NCBI GenBank assembly: GCA_018383195.1
Contig: JAGZOP010000006.1
Location: 1 to 64,000, forward strand
DNA from: Clostridiaceae bacterium
GTDB taxonomy: Bacteria; Bacillota; Clostridia; Oscillospirales; Butyricicoccaceae
Length of the DNA: 64,000 nt
Reading direction: 5' to 3'
This document shows, one piece after another, positions 1-5,593 of the stretch; the stretch's first letter is position 1, and each line of letters begins with the position of its first letter. A program made the position numbers and the translations under genes. The notes under the pieces were generated by a model that did not search any database, was not told the DNA's origin, and was given only the letters and a program-made list of their open reading frames with translations.

Positions 1-78
1 TCCGGCGGTGCCGAGCAGCATGACAAACGAACCGGCGGCAGCAAGACCGCACAGCCTGCGAAATGTTATTTTTCTCAT
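1..78 (-). CDS. Secreted protein, N-terminus only (cut by window edge)
   Basis: Twenty-six codons are visible, starting at ATG 78-76 and reading leftwards off the window. The start is preceded by a good ribosome binding site (GGAAAGGA). The residues form a signal peptide: positive MRKITFRR, then a hydrophobic core rich in Ala, Leu and Val. The product is therefore probably exported or a lipoprotein, but its function cannot be read. It probably lies within the integrated element, whose left end is not in the window. Confidence 0.6.
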   Translation of the reverse strand, partial: MRKITFRRLCGLAAAGSFVMLLGTAG

Positions 79-164
79 AATTTTAACGTCCTTTCCCTGG
101 CTTGAAAACCTCCATAATCTTGAAGATTCTCTGTTTCCTCACCGCCTACCGGCGGCCTGCGCCG

Positions 165-192
165 AAAAGAAAGCCCCCGGCTTTCTTTTTTT
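165..192 (+). terminator. Hairpin with T-run
   Basis: An 11-bp perfect stem (AAAAGAAAGCC / GGCTTTCTTTT) with a 3-base loop is followed by a run of T on the plus strand. No plus-strand gene is visible upstream, so what it terminates is unclear. It may instead be a relic of the AAAGAAAG-type hairpin repeats seen near 18 kb. Confidence 0.45.
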
Positions 193-248
193 ACGGCTGC
201 GGCGCCGCGACCAGCCCGAAGAATTTCCCCAAGCTGTGCAAAATGTTG

Positions 249-277
249 TTGACATTGCGGGTTTTCACGGGTAAAAT
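249..277 (+). promoter_or_regulatory. Predicted sigma-A promoter of a small RNA
   Basis: TTGACA (249-254) and TAAAAT (272-277) are separated by exactly 17 bp. No coding frame begins downstream. A strong terminator follows within about 65 bases. Confidence 0.45.
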
Positions 278-283
278 AGACGT

Positions 284-346
284 AGACAGTGGAAATAGTC
301 TAACGTCCGACACTCGAGTGTGCGCCAACACGCTCGGGTGTTTTTT
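284..346 (+). ncRNA. Candidate small RNA with its own promoter and terminator
   Basis: Transcription from the promoter at 249-277 would begin near 284 and stop at a hairpin with 12-bp arms (311-322 and 329-340, two G-U pairs) followed by six T. That gives an RNA of about 63 bases. A second weaker dyad (GACGTAGAC at 279-287 with GTCTAACGTC at 298-307) overlaps the 5' end. The RNA lies downstream of, and opposite to, the small leftward genes at 368-870, so it could also simply block read-through. The function is unknown. Confidence 0.35.
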
Positions 347-367
347 CTTGCCCGCAAACCATATGTA

Positions 368-622
368 TTACCTCCCAAATACATCAGCAATCGTGAGCAC
401 CTTCTCGTGTTCGTCCGGCGCCATGCCGAAAGCAGCCTTTCTTTCTGGATGCTCCCGCAGGATTTCGCATACCGTCTGGCTGATCTGCTGTCCGATCTTC
501 TGCTGATACCCTGCCCATTCCTCCGGGTCCATGACCAGATTTCCGTCAAAATCGCGCACGTCCTTAATCGTGCCGTCTGGCAGAACGATTTTAGAACAGC
601 CGCGCAGTTTAGGTCTTGCCAT
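368..622 (-). CDS. Hypothetical small protein of the element
   Basis: This 84-residue protein starts at ATG 622 behind a strong site (GAGGTGA, 6 bases before the start). It follows the Cys-rich gene at 634-870 by 11 bases and is surely co-transcribed with it. The sequence is soluble and charged, with a Pro/Gly-rich first half containing two Asp-rich turns and a helical second half. I do not recognise a family. Position and size are typical of early-region genes of prophages and conjugative elements. Confidence 0.6.
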   Translation of the reverse strand: MARPKLRGCSKIVLPDGTIKDVRDFDGNLVMDPEEWAGYQQKIGQQISQTVCEILREHPERKAAFGMAPDEHEKVLTIADVFGR

Positions 623-633
623 AAAAAATCACC

Positions 634-870
634 TCATTTTCGTTCAAAATTTTTACACGCCGGACACAGCGCCCCCTTCCGACACTGGCACAGCAAACAA
701 TAGCCGATGCTGGTTGGTACCCATCCGGCGACATTGCCGCGATTCTTCCGGTAATACTGCTCGTAAAACGCGCAGTTCACGCATATGCGCTCGGTCTGAT
801 CGGCGTTGATGTGGGATACTTTCTGCTGCATGTAGAGTTTTTCCAAGCGGATTTCTGTTTTCTGGTTCAT
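634..870 (-). CDS. Cys-rich small protein, probable zinc-binding
   Basis: This 78-residue protein starts behind TGGAGGTCG. It has two groups of cysteines: CVNC near residue 30, and CLLCQC followed by CPAC in the last third. This is a spacing compatible with one or two structural zinc sites. It is first in a leftward pair with the gene at 368-622 and shares its promoter region with the divergent ribbon-helix-helix gene at 995. Its minus-strand promoter (TTGACA at 946-941, TAGCAT at 923-918, 17-bp spacer) has its -10 element inside a TATGCTAAC operator. The function is unknown. Confidence 0.6.
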   Translation of the reverse strand: MNQKTEIRLEKLYMQQKVSHINADQTERICVNCAFYEQYYRKNRGNVAGWVPTSIGYCLLCQCRKGALCPACKNFERK

Positions 871-885
871 TGTGCGACCTCCATT

Positions 886-971
886 GTTAGCATTATGCTA
901 ACGTATTTGTTGCTATTATGCTAACATTCGTTAGTAGAAATGTCAAGTGAAAAATGCTACAATATGCTAAC
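886..971 (+). promoter_or_regulatory. Operator array (TATGCTAAC) in divergent promoter region
   Basis: An 8-bp perfect inverted repeat GTTAGCAT-T-ATGCTAAC occupies 886-902. Further half sites ATGCTAAC lie at 918-925 and 964-971, and a degenerate one (ATGCTAC) at 954-960. CTAAC/GTTAG also forms a dyad at 921-934. The half site at 918-925 covers the -10 element of the leftward promoter, and the one at 964-971 lies just after a possible rightward -10 (TACAAT, 958-963). The neighbouring ribbon-helix-helix protein (995-1177) is the obvious candidate ligand. Confidence 0.65.
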
Positions 972-994
972 AATAATGAGCAGGAGGTATCATA

Positions 995-1177
995 ATGCCT
1001 GTATCCAAAATCCAGACCGGACTTCGACTTGATGAAGAACTTTATAGCAAGTTAAAAACGCTTTCCATGCAGGATGGACGTTCCCTGAACAACCTCATCG
1101 AATATATTGCCCGGCAATATGTTGCCAACTATGAGGCAAAGAACGGTTCGATTCCTCCGTACCAAGATGAATTGTAA
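995..1177 (+). CDS. Arc-type ribbon-helix-helix DNA-binding protein
   Basis: This 60-residue protein starts behind AGGAGGTAT. It has the ribbon-helix-helix pattern: a short beta strand (KIQTGLRLD, residues 5-13), helix A, a turn containing Gly and Arg (DGRSLNNLI), and helix B. Such proteins bind as dimers to short repeated half sites, and the TATGCTAAC array lies directly upstream, so autoregulation is likely. Its 3' end overlaps the oppositely oriented gene at 1095-1313 by 83 bases. The latter encodes a second ribbon-helix-helix protein that shares KIQTGLR at its start. Confidence 0.75.
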   Translation: MPVSKIQTGLRLDEELYSKLKTLSMQDGRSLNNLIEYIARQYVANYEAKNGSIPPYQDEL

Positions 1178-1313
1178 GTAATCCAATATCGACCAGAAGT
1201 AAAATTGCCGCATTGATTGATATTCCAGCACGTTCTGCAATTTGCTTTAATTCCTCATACCGGCTTTGCGGCATCCGCAGGCCGGTTTGTATTTTATATT
1301 CCGTATCGCGCAT
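1095..1313 (-). CDS. Second ribbon-helix-helix protein, tail-to-tail overlap
   Basis: The likely start is ATG 1313 (72 residues) because GGGGTG lies at the right distance; an upstream in-frame ATG at 1343 has no site. Residues 6-45 fit a ribbon-helix-helix fold (KIQTGLRMPQ, then two helices separated by RAGISINAA). The first 12 codons and the leader are part of a 42-bp repeat also present before the gene at 1540-1761. The C-terminal third is read antisense to the gene at 995-1177, so the true end of one of the two could be shorter in practice. Confidence 0.55.
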   Translation of the reverse strand: MRDTEYKIQTGLRMPQSRYEELKQIAERAGISINAAILLLVDIGLLTIHLGTEESNRSLPHSWQHIAGQYIR

Positions 1314-1349
1314 GTTTTCACCCCGCTTTATTGTATTTGTCACCGGTCA
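1308..1349. repeat. 42-bp direct repeat, copy 1
   Basis: This 42-base segment is repeated 448 bases further on (1756-1797) with a single mismatch. It holds the start codon, the ribosome binding site and the upstream leader of a leftward regulator gene. The same translation-initiation cassette has therefore been copied in front of two different regulators. Confidence 0.85.
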
Positions 1350-1373
1350 AGATAAATCATGGAGGTTTTTCAA

Positions 1374-1649
1374 ATGTTCAATGACCGCCTGCGCTCGGCA
1401 AGAATTTTCCGTAAATATACCTTGCAGAAAACTGCCGATATGCTCCAGATTCCGTTGCGCTCTTACCAAAAATATGAAAGCGCTGATAGTGAACCTGATT
1501 TCGCAACCCTTGTTCGATTAGCCGATCTTTTCAATGTACCTACCGATTTTTTGTTATGTCGGGATTCGTATCTTGAATCTCTCGGAGTTTCCGTTGATGT
1601 ACCCCGAGAAGGTCCTCCAAGGCATCCCAGACCGCAAAAGAACCGGTAA
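1374..1649 (+). CDS. XRE-family helix-turn-helix regulator
   Basis: The start at ATG 1374 is chosen because GGAGG sits 8 bases upstream, giving 91 residues. Residues 3-60 are a Cro/C1-type helix-turn-helix (RLRSARIFRKYTLQKTADML, then the recognition helix region RSYQKYESAD and PTDFLL at the end of the domain). The last 30 residues are Pro/Arg-rich and overlap, on the other strand, the 3' end of another XRE gene (1540-1761). It is divergent from the gene at 1095-1313, with 60 bases between the starts. Confidence 0.7.
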   Translation: MFNDRLRSARIFRKYTLQKTADMLQIPLRSYQKYESADSEPDFATLVRLADLFNVPTDFLLCRDSYLESLGVSVDVPREGPPRHPRPQKNR

Positions 1650-1761
1650 TTTCTGCGTACTCAATCTTTTGATAATGCCGCAGACCAATTTCAAGATAAT
1701 CCGCCATCTGCTGTTGGGTCATGCCCTTTGCTTGACGCGCTGCTTGCAGGTTTCTGCGCAT
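1540..1761 (-). CDS. XRE-family helix-turn-helix protein
   Basis: This 73-residue protein starts at ATG 1761 behind GGGGTG inside the 42-bp repeat. Residues 2-57 are a helix-turn-helix of the XRE type (LQAARQAKGMTQQQMADYL, then RHYQKIEYAE). It follows the regulator at 1766-2239 by 4 bases, so the two form a leftward pair. Its last ~37 codons are antisense to the rightward XRE gene at 1374-1649. It is probably a DNA-binding partner or excision/control protein; the exact role is not readable. Confidence 0.65.
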   Translation of the reverse strand: MRRNLQAARQAKGMTQQQMADYLEIGLRHYQKIEYAEITGSFAVWDALEDLLGVHQRKLREIQDTNPDITKNR

Positions 1762-1797
1762 GTTTTCACCCCGCTTTATTGTATTCGTCACCGGTCA
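1756..1797. repeat. 42-bp direct repeat, copy 2
   Basis: This is the second copy of the translation-start repeat at 1308-1349, differing at one base (C for T). Here it spans the stop region of the gene at 1766-2239 and the start of the gene at 1540-1761. Confidence 0.85.
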
Positions 1798-2239
1798 GGG
1801 TTCTGCCTGTCCCGGCGAAGTTAAGCGCCAACACGGACTCTACAATCTGTGTTAGTTCGTCCATGATTTCGCGAAAAACCGGTTTTTCGCGCTCATCGAT
1901 TTTCCCGTCCTCGGCAATCTCAAGCAGCTGATCGACGCGCCCGGCACGGGCAAACTTCCCAATCAGCCGTACAATACGCATTGCTGCCTGCTGAACGCCC
2001 TGAATATCCACACGAGGGATACAGGACGCAAGTGGACTGCTGCGCATGTGCAGATATCCAAGATACCTGTCCTGATATAGATTCACCATATCCTGCACAA
2101 CATCGTCCGGCGGTCTGCGCCGCCCGGTTTCATATGCCCGCAGGCTGTCAACTGAGATAAACAGCTTCTCCGCTACAGCTTCCTGCGTCATTCCATGCGC
2201 TTCCCGCGCACTTTGATAGATGTTTCGTGTGCGATTCAC
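1766..2239 (-). CDS. XRE-family regulator with C-terminal helical domain
   Basis: The likely start is GTG 2239, with GAGGTGA six bases upstream; an earlier GTG at 2248 sits on the site itself. The protein has 157 residues. Residues 5-60 form a helix-turn-helix (SAREAHGMTQEAVAEKL, SLRAYETGRRRPPDDVV). Residues 85-155 are helical, with an acidic patch (EDGKIDEREKPV) common in phage and ICE helix-turn-helix proteins that follow phage-type repressors. It heads the leftward pair with 1540-1761. Confidence 0.7.
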   Translation of the reverse strand: MNRTRNIYQSAREAHGMTQEAVAEKLFISVDSLRAYETGRRRPPDDVVQDMVNLYQDRYLGYLHMRSSPLASCIPRVDIQGVQQAAMRIVRLIGKFARAGRVDQLLEIAEDGKIDEREKPVFREIMDELTQIVESVLALNFAGTGRTLTGDEYNKAG

Positions 2240-2287
2240 ACTGGTCACCTCTTCCGTTTTGATGTACGCTAAAGTTAGTGATATGTT

Positions 2288-2428
2288 TCATTTACCGCGT
2301 CTCGCTGCCGCAAAAGCGCGCAGGCATTTGTAAAAAACAACGCCGACCATCGCGAACTCCATCATACGAAGCCGACGCTCGTGGGAGTCGATAATCTCTG
2401 CCACCTGCGTATCTCCTCGGATTTTCAT
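2288..2428 (-). CDS. Small basic protein (46 residues)
   Basis: ATG 2428 is preceded by GGAGGTGA at ideal spacing and opens a 46-codon frame ending at TGA 2288. The product starts MKIRGDTQVAE, has a short hydrophobic stretch (MEFAMVGVVFY) and a basic tail. It lies upstream of, and in the same direction as, the XRE gene at 1766-2239. The function is unknown; the strong translation signal is the main support. Confidence 0.5.
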   Translation of the reverse strand: MKIRGDTQVAEIIDSHERRLRMMEFAMVGVVFYKCLRAFAAARRGK

Positions 2429-2497
2429 TGTGCTCACCTCCGTTCTGGTGCTTCCCTCTCCCCTGTGCTACAATAGCAGGGAAAGGAAGTGCTTCCC

Positions 2498-2956
2498 ATG
2501 CCCACCAATATCACTGAGGAATTTATTTCAATCGTCTCTACACTGATATCACTAATTTCTGTCTTAATTGCATTTTATGGAGTAAAAACAGGATATCGTA
2601 TTGCAAATTTCCAAATACGGTTTCAACGAAAATCGGATGCCTATGACCAATTCATTCGCGCATTTGCAGCATATGTATACACCCCCTCAGCATCAACCAA
2701 AGAAGCTCTTACCTCTGCGCTATATACGGCTGCGCTGTTTGCACCGCCTCATATTATACAGGCACTGAATGCTACCGCTTCTATCGTGCTCCAGGAGCAA
2801 TGGCGTGCTCCCGGTGGACCTGCTGCACTGGATGAAATCATCACCGATGTCATTCACCTTCTGCACAATGATATCGAGTGTGAGCACTTACCACCATGGA
2901 TCAAAAAGATCATGGATAAGCATTCGGCAACAAAGTACCGCACAAAGCGCGATTAA
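2498..2956 (+). CDS. Membrane-anchored hypothetical protein
   Basis: The start at ATG 2498 is preferred over GTG 2489 by distance to AAAGGAA; the protein has 152 residues. One membrane segment covers about residues 8-32 (ISIVSTLISLISVLIAFYGV). A cytoplasmic alpha-helical domain follows that lacks cysteines and ends in a Lys/Arg-rich tail. The gene is lone and rightward, convergent with the small leftward gene at 2953-3099, their stops overlapping by 4 bases. No family is recognised. The layout (one N-terminal helix plus a ~110-residue soluble domain) resembles small phage-exclusion proteins, but that is only a suggestion. Confidence 0.55.
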   Translation: MPTNITEEFISIVSTLISLISVLIAFYGVKTGYRIANFQIRFQRKSDAYDQFIRAFAAYVYTPSASTKEALTSALYTAALFAPPHIIQALNATASIVLQEQWRAPGGPAALDEIITDVIHLLHNDIECEHLPPWIKKIMDKHSATKYRTKRD

Positions 2957-3099
2957 CGAAACCATGAGATATTCTTCCATTCTTCATCCTCCTGATCTTC
3001 CTGCATAAGCGTTACAATCCAACGTATATACATCACTTCGTCAATCGCCAGCAGCAGTGCTACAATCGAAACAATCAACGCGAGTATTTTGAATATCAC
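2953..3099 (-). CDS. Small single-span membrane protein behind XRE repressor
   Basis: GTG 3099 lies 7 bases after AGGAGG and opens a 48-codon frame. The protein has one membrane segment (FKILALIVSIVALLLAI) and an acidic, Glu/Asp-rich C-terminus ending in WFR. It follows the XRE gene at 3111-3320 by 11 bases, so both come from the same repressor-type promoter. Small hydrophobic proteins after phage repressors can act in toxicity, immunity or exclusion; none of these can be shown here. Confidence 0.55.
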   Translation of the reverse strand: MIFKILALIVSIVALLLAIDEVMYIRWIVTLMQEDQEDEEWKNISWFR

Positions 3100-3110
3100 C
3101 CCCTCACCTC

Positions 3111-3320
3111 CTAAGCTCCGGTCTCGTGTAGGCTTTCGCCCTCGAACAGCTCGTCGATGGTGCAGCCGAAGATGCTCGCCAGCTTTGGCAAAAACCTGCT
3201 GGGCGGGAAAGCACCATCGCTTTCCCAATAGGAAACTGCGCCTTGTGAGATGCCAAGCTTTTCAGCAAGGTCGGTTTGCTTCAGATTTCGCTCCATACGC
3301 AGTATCTTGATAGATTTCAC
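3111..3320 (-). CDS. XRE-family repressor (CI-like)
   Basis: This 69-residue protein starts at GTG 3320 behind GAGGTGAG. The whole protein is one helix-turn-helix domain (LKQTDLAEKLGISQGAVSYW, then the stabilising end FGCTIDELFEGE). It is divergent from the XRE gene at 3467-3799, with shared ATATCAAG operators between them, the layout of a CI/Cro lysogeny switch. Its promoter (TTGACA 3394-3389, TATACT 3371-3366, 17-bp spacer) carries an operator in the spacer, so autoregulation is likely. Confidence 0.8.
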   Translation of the reverse strand: MKSIKILRMERNLKQTDLAEKLGISQGAVSYWESDGAFPPSRFLPKLASIFGCTIDELFEGESLHETGA

Positions 3321-3335
3321 TTATCTCACCTCTTT

Positions 3336-3451
3336 ATATCAAGTTTACTTTTATGTTATAACCAGAGTATATATTAATCATCTTGATATGTCAACATCTT
3401 TCTAGCGTTTTTCTTATATTATTTGTTTTATATCAAGAACTCTGATATATT
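3336..3451. promoter_or_regulatory. Divergent promoters with ATATCAAG operators
   Basis: Three copies of the same octamer are present: ATATCAAG at 3336-3343, CTTGATAT at 3382-3389 and ATATCAAG at 3430-3437. The last is also half of a dyad ATATCA-N7-TGATAT (3430-3448). The leftward promoter is TTGACA (3394-3389) with TATACT (3371-3366). The rightward one is TTGTTT (3423-3428) with TATATT (3446-3451). Both have 17-bp spacers and both contain an operator copy. This is the architecture of a bistable repressor switch. Confidence 0.75.
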
Positions 3452-3466
3452 ATAGGTGGTGATATT

Positions 3467-3799
3467 ATGAATAGAATAGGTGAGCTTCGTCGAGAACTTG
3501 GGCTCAAACAAGTCGAATTTTGTAAAGAGATTGGTGTTAGCCAAGCTGCCCTTTCCGGCTATGAGACAGGTAAATATCAACCTGATAACGATATTCTCGT
3601 TCGTATTGCAAATCGATTAAACGTCTCTACAGATTATTTATTGGGGAAAACGGACATAAAAAAAGCGCCCTCTTACGAGGACGCAGGATTAAGCGCTGAA
3701 GAAGCAGAACTTCTGAAGCGCTTCAGGAATGCTTCTCCAGCTTTACAGAATGCAGCACTTCGCGTGCTGGAGGCTGACCTAAAGAAAGAATCTGATTAA
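3467..3799 (+). CDS. XRE-family regulator (divergent partner of the switch)
   Basis: This 110-residue protein starts behind AGGTGGTGAT. Residues 1-62 are a classical helix-turn-helix (LKQVEFCKEIGVSQAALSGYE, then LNVSTDYLLGKTD). Residues 75-110 are a short helical tail that may dimerise. It faces the repressor at 3111-3320 across the operator region. Its last ~25 codons are overlapped on the opposite strand by the small gene at 3723-3872. Confidence 0.8.
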   Translation: MNRIGELRRELGLKQVEFCKEIGVSQAALSGYETGKYQPDNDILVRIANRLNVSTDYLLGKTDIKKAPSYEDAGLSAEEAELLKRFRNASPALQNAALRVLEADLKKESD

Positions 3800-3872
3800 C
3801 CTTTTCTATCGCAACAGACGGATTCTTAGAACTCCGTATTAGCTTTATCAGGTATTTTTCTCGATCCGTCAT
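3723..3872 (-). CDS. Small antisense-overlapping protein (49 residues)
   Basis: ATG 3872 follows GGGAGG by 7 bases and opens a 49-codon frame to TGA 3723. The product begins MTDREKYLIKLIRSSKN and is amphipathic and helical. A near-ideal promoter lies just upstream (3918-3946). The 3' 77 bases are antisense to the XRE gene at 3467-3799, so transcription from here could also interfere with that gene. I do not recognise a family. Confidence 0.5.
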   Translation of the reverse strand: MTDREKYLIKLIRSSKNPSVAIEKVNQILSLGQPPAREVLHSVKLEKHS

Positions 3873-3917
3873 ATCCGAACCTCCCACCGCAAATTTTCGA
3901 ACATCTGTTTGATTATT

Positions 3918-3946
3918 ATAATAGGCGGGAATCTGTAAATTGTCAA
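3918..3946 (-). promoter_or_regulatory. Consensus promoter reading left
   Basis: On the minus strand TTGACA (3946-3941) and TATTAT (3923-3918) are separated by 17 bp. This is one of the best promoters in the element. It drives the small gene at 3723-3872. Confidence 0.65.
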
Positions 3947-3968
3947 GTAAAACAAATAAAAAAGTATG

Positions 3969-3985
3969 GTGTTCAATTTGAACAC
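3969..3985. promoter_or_regulatory. Palindromic operator before the DUF4041 gene
   Basis: GTGTTCA-ATT-TGAACAC is a perfect 7-bp inverted repeat ending 15 bases before the ATG at 4001. No strong -35/-10 pair is obvious. The site could bind a regulator of the T5orf172 gene. Confidence 0.45.
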
Positions 3986-4000
3986 AGAAAGGGCTGTATC

Positions 4001-5458
4001 ATGTTCGAAATTATCCGTGAACTACTTTCTGCTCGAAAATCACTTTCCGAAAAGCAAAATGAGCTTTCGCGGGTGAACGATCAAATCGCACAGCAAACCG
4101 AAAAACTTTCTTCTCTCGAAGCCGATTGCAAAATCAAAGAGGATGCTATCCTTCAAAAGGACGAGCAGATTGCCAAGCGAGATCAAACGATTGCAGAAAT
4201 TCAGCAGCAGGTCAAAGAAGAACAGGAAAAGATCATCGCAGATTATGCCGAATCTGTTGCATCTGCAACCGAATCTGCGGCTACTGCACAGGAGCAGGAG
4301 GAAACTCTAAAAAAACGAGTCGCAACACAGCAAGCCAAGCTGGAGTCGATCAAGACATTACATAAAGCCATCAAAAAGGCGATTGACCAGTACGACCTGA
4401 CAGATATCCCCGGGCAATTAAACCTAACCGAAGAACAGGTTGCGCAGCTGAACGAAATCGTTCCATCCGTTGAATTGCCTCTGCGTTCCAATGACATTCG
4501 CGATCTTCGGACATTAAACCGTGAAAATTCTAAGCGCGTGGATGAGATTTTGGCGCGTTATGAAAAACGATATACCACAAAATCCAATCGAGCAATTTAT
4601 CAGTTAATGGTTTTGGCACTTCGCGCAGAGTTGCAAAACATCTTGCATAGCATTAAATTTTCCCAGTTAGATAAATGTCTTGCCAGTTTGGACGAAATGA
4701 CTGCAAAGTTTCTTAAAATCGCTTCGGACGGAAACCAAGCGATTGCTCCTACCCTAAATAACTTTATTGCAGAAATCCATGAATTGTTTGACAGCTCGAT
4801 CCGGGTTGAGTATGAATACTTTGTTCGCAAAGAGAAGGAGCGCGCAGAACAGCAAGCGCTCCGCGAACAAATGCGCCAAGAAGCCGAAGAACGAAAACTA
4901 CTGGAACAGCAGCAGCGTCAGGTTGAAAAGGAAGAGAGCAAATATACTGCTGAAATCGGAAAGGTACAAGCGCAACTTGCAGAACTTTCGCCAGATGATG
5001 AGAAATCCAAAACATTAGAAGCCAAAATTGCTGAACTTCAAGCGCAGCTGGCAGCAGTGGAACAAAAGAAAGAAGAGATTATTTCCCGACAGAATGGTAA
5101 GGCTGGCTATGTTTACGTCATTAGCAACCTCGGCTCGTTTGGTGATAAGACGTTTAAGATCGGCATGACACGCCGCCTTGATCCGATGGATCGCATCAAG
5201 GAACTTGGGGATGCTTCGGTTCCGTTCTCGTTCGATGTCCACAGCTTTATTTTCTCAGATGACGCTGTAGGCTTAGAATCTGAACTGCATAAGCGGTTGG
5301 ACAGCAAACGAAAGAATAAGATCAACCTCCGAAAGGAATTTTTTGATATTTCTCTTGATGAACTGGAGCGGCTTGTTCAGGAGATCAATCCCGCCGCAGA
5401 ATTTAACCGCACTATGCTGGCTACTGAGTACCGCCAATCTCAGGAGATGCTGCAATAA
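4001..5458 (+). CDS. DUF4041 coiled-coil protein with T5orf172/GIY-YIG-like domain
   Basis: This is a 485-residue protein. Residues 10-125 are coiled coil (Gln/Glu-rich). Residues 150-280 match the DUF4041 pattern (aromatic-rich helices including RYEKRYTTKSNRAIYQL). Residues 280-365 are a second long coiled coil. Residues 368-455 are a T5orf172 (Mug113) domain: GYVYVISN, FKIGMT, the basic run RRLDPMDRI, SELHKRL and NLRKEFFDI, with GIY-YIG-nuclease-like ordering. Such proteins occur in phages, mobile elements and defence islands; the biochemical role is not established. The start codon has only a weak site (AAAGGG). It is the cargo-like gene nearest the integrase, which makes a host-defence or element-maintenance role plausible (inference). 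Confidence 0.8.
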   Translation: MFEIIRELLSARKSLSEKQNELSRVNDQIAQQTEKLSSLEADCKIKEDAILQKDEQIAKRDQTIAEIQQQVKEEQEKIIADYAESVASATESAATAQEQEETLKKRVATQQAKLESIKTLHKAIKKAIDQYDLTDIPGQLNLTEEQVAQLNEIVPSVELPLRSNDIRDLRTLNRENSKRVDEILARYEKRYTTKSNRAIYQLMVLALRAELQNILHSIKFSQLDKCLASLDEMTAKFLKIASDGNQAIAPTLNNFIAEIHELFDSSIRVEYEYFVRKEKERAEQQALREQMRQEAEERKLLEQQQRQVEKEESKYTAEIGKVQAQLAELSPDDEKSKTLEAKIAELQAQLAAVEQKKEEIISRQNGKAGYVYVISNLGSFGDKTFKIGMTRRLDPMDRIKELGDASVPFSFDVHSFIFSDDAVGLESELHKRLDSKRKNKINLRKEFFDISLDELERLVQEINPAAEFNRTMLATEYRQSQEMLQ

Positions 5459-5468
5459 AGGATTTCAT

Positions 5469-5534
5469 GTGCAAAATCTAGACTCCGTGTTTTGCACGAT
5501 ACTAAAGCCCTTCCCGCCCTTCCCCGGGCGGGAA
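5469..5534. repeat. Two inverted repeats before the recombinase gene
   Basis: GTGCAAAA (5469-5476) pairs with TTTTGCAC (5490-5497). TTCCCGCCC (5511-5519) pairs with GGGCGGGAA (5526-5534). Neither is followed by T on the plus strand, so they are not standard terminators. They may stop transcription from the left or control the integrase. Confidence 0.4.
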
Positions 5535-5593
5535 AAAATTCACCCGCATAATCGAACATTCGTTTTATTTCTCACTTTTCTGAGGTGATTCCC

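Noticed and set aside
1095..1343. The upstream starts of the two minus-strand regulators (at 1343 and 1791), which give identical first 12 residues
   Set aside because: The shared residues come from the 42-bp repeat, and only the internal ATG codons have ribosome binding sites.
5469..5534. The inverted repeats as the terminator of the DUF4041 gene
   Set aside because: The T-run is missing on the plus strand; an A-run follows instead.
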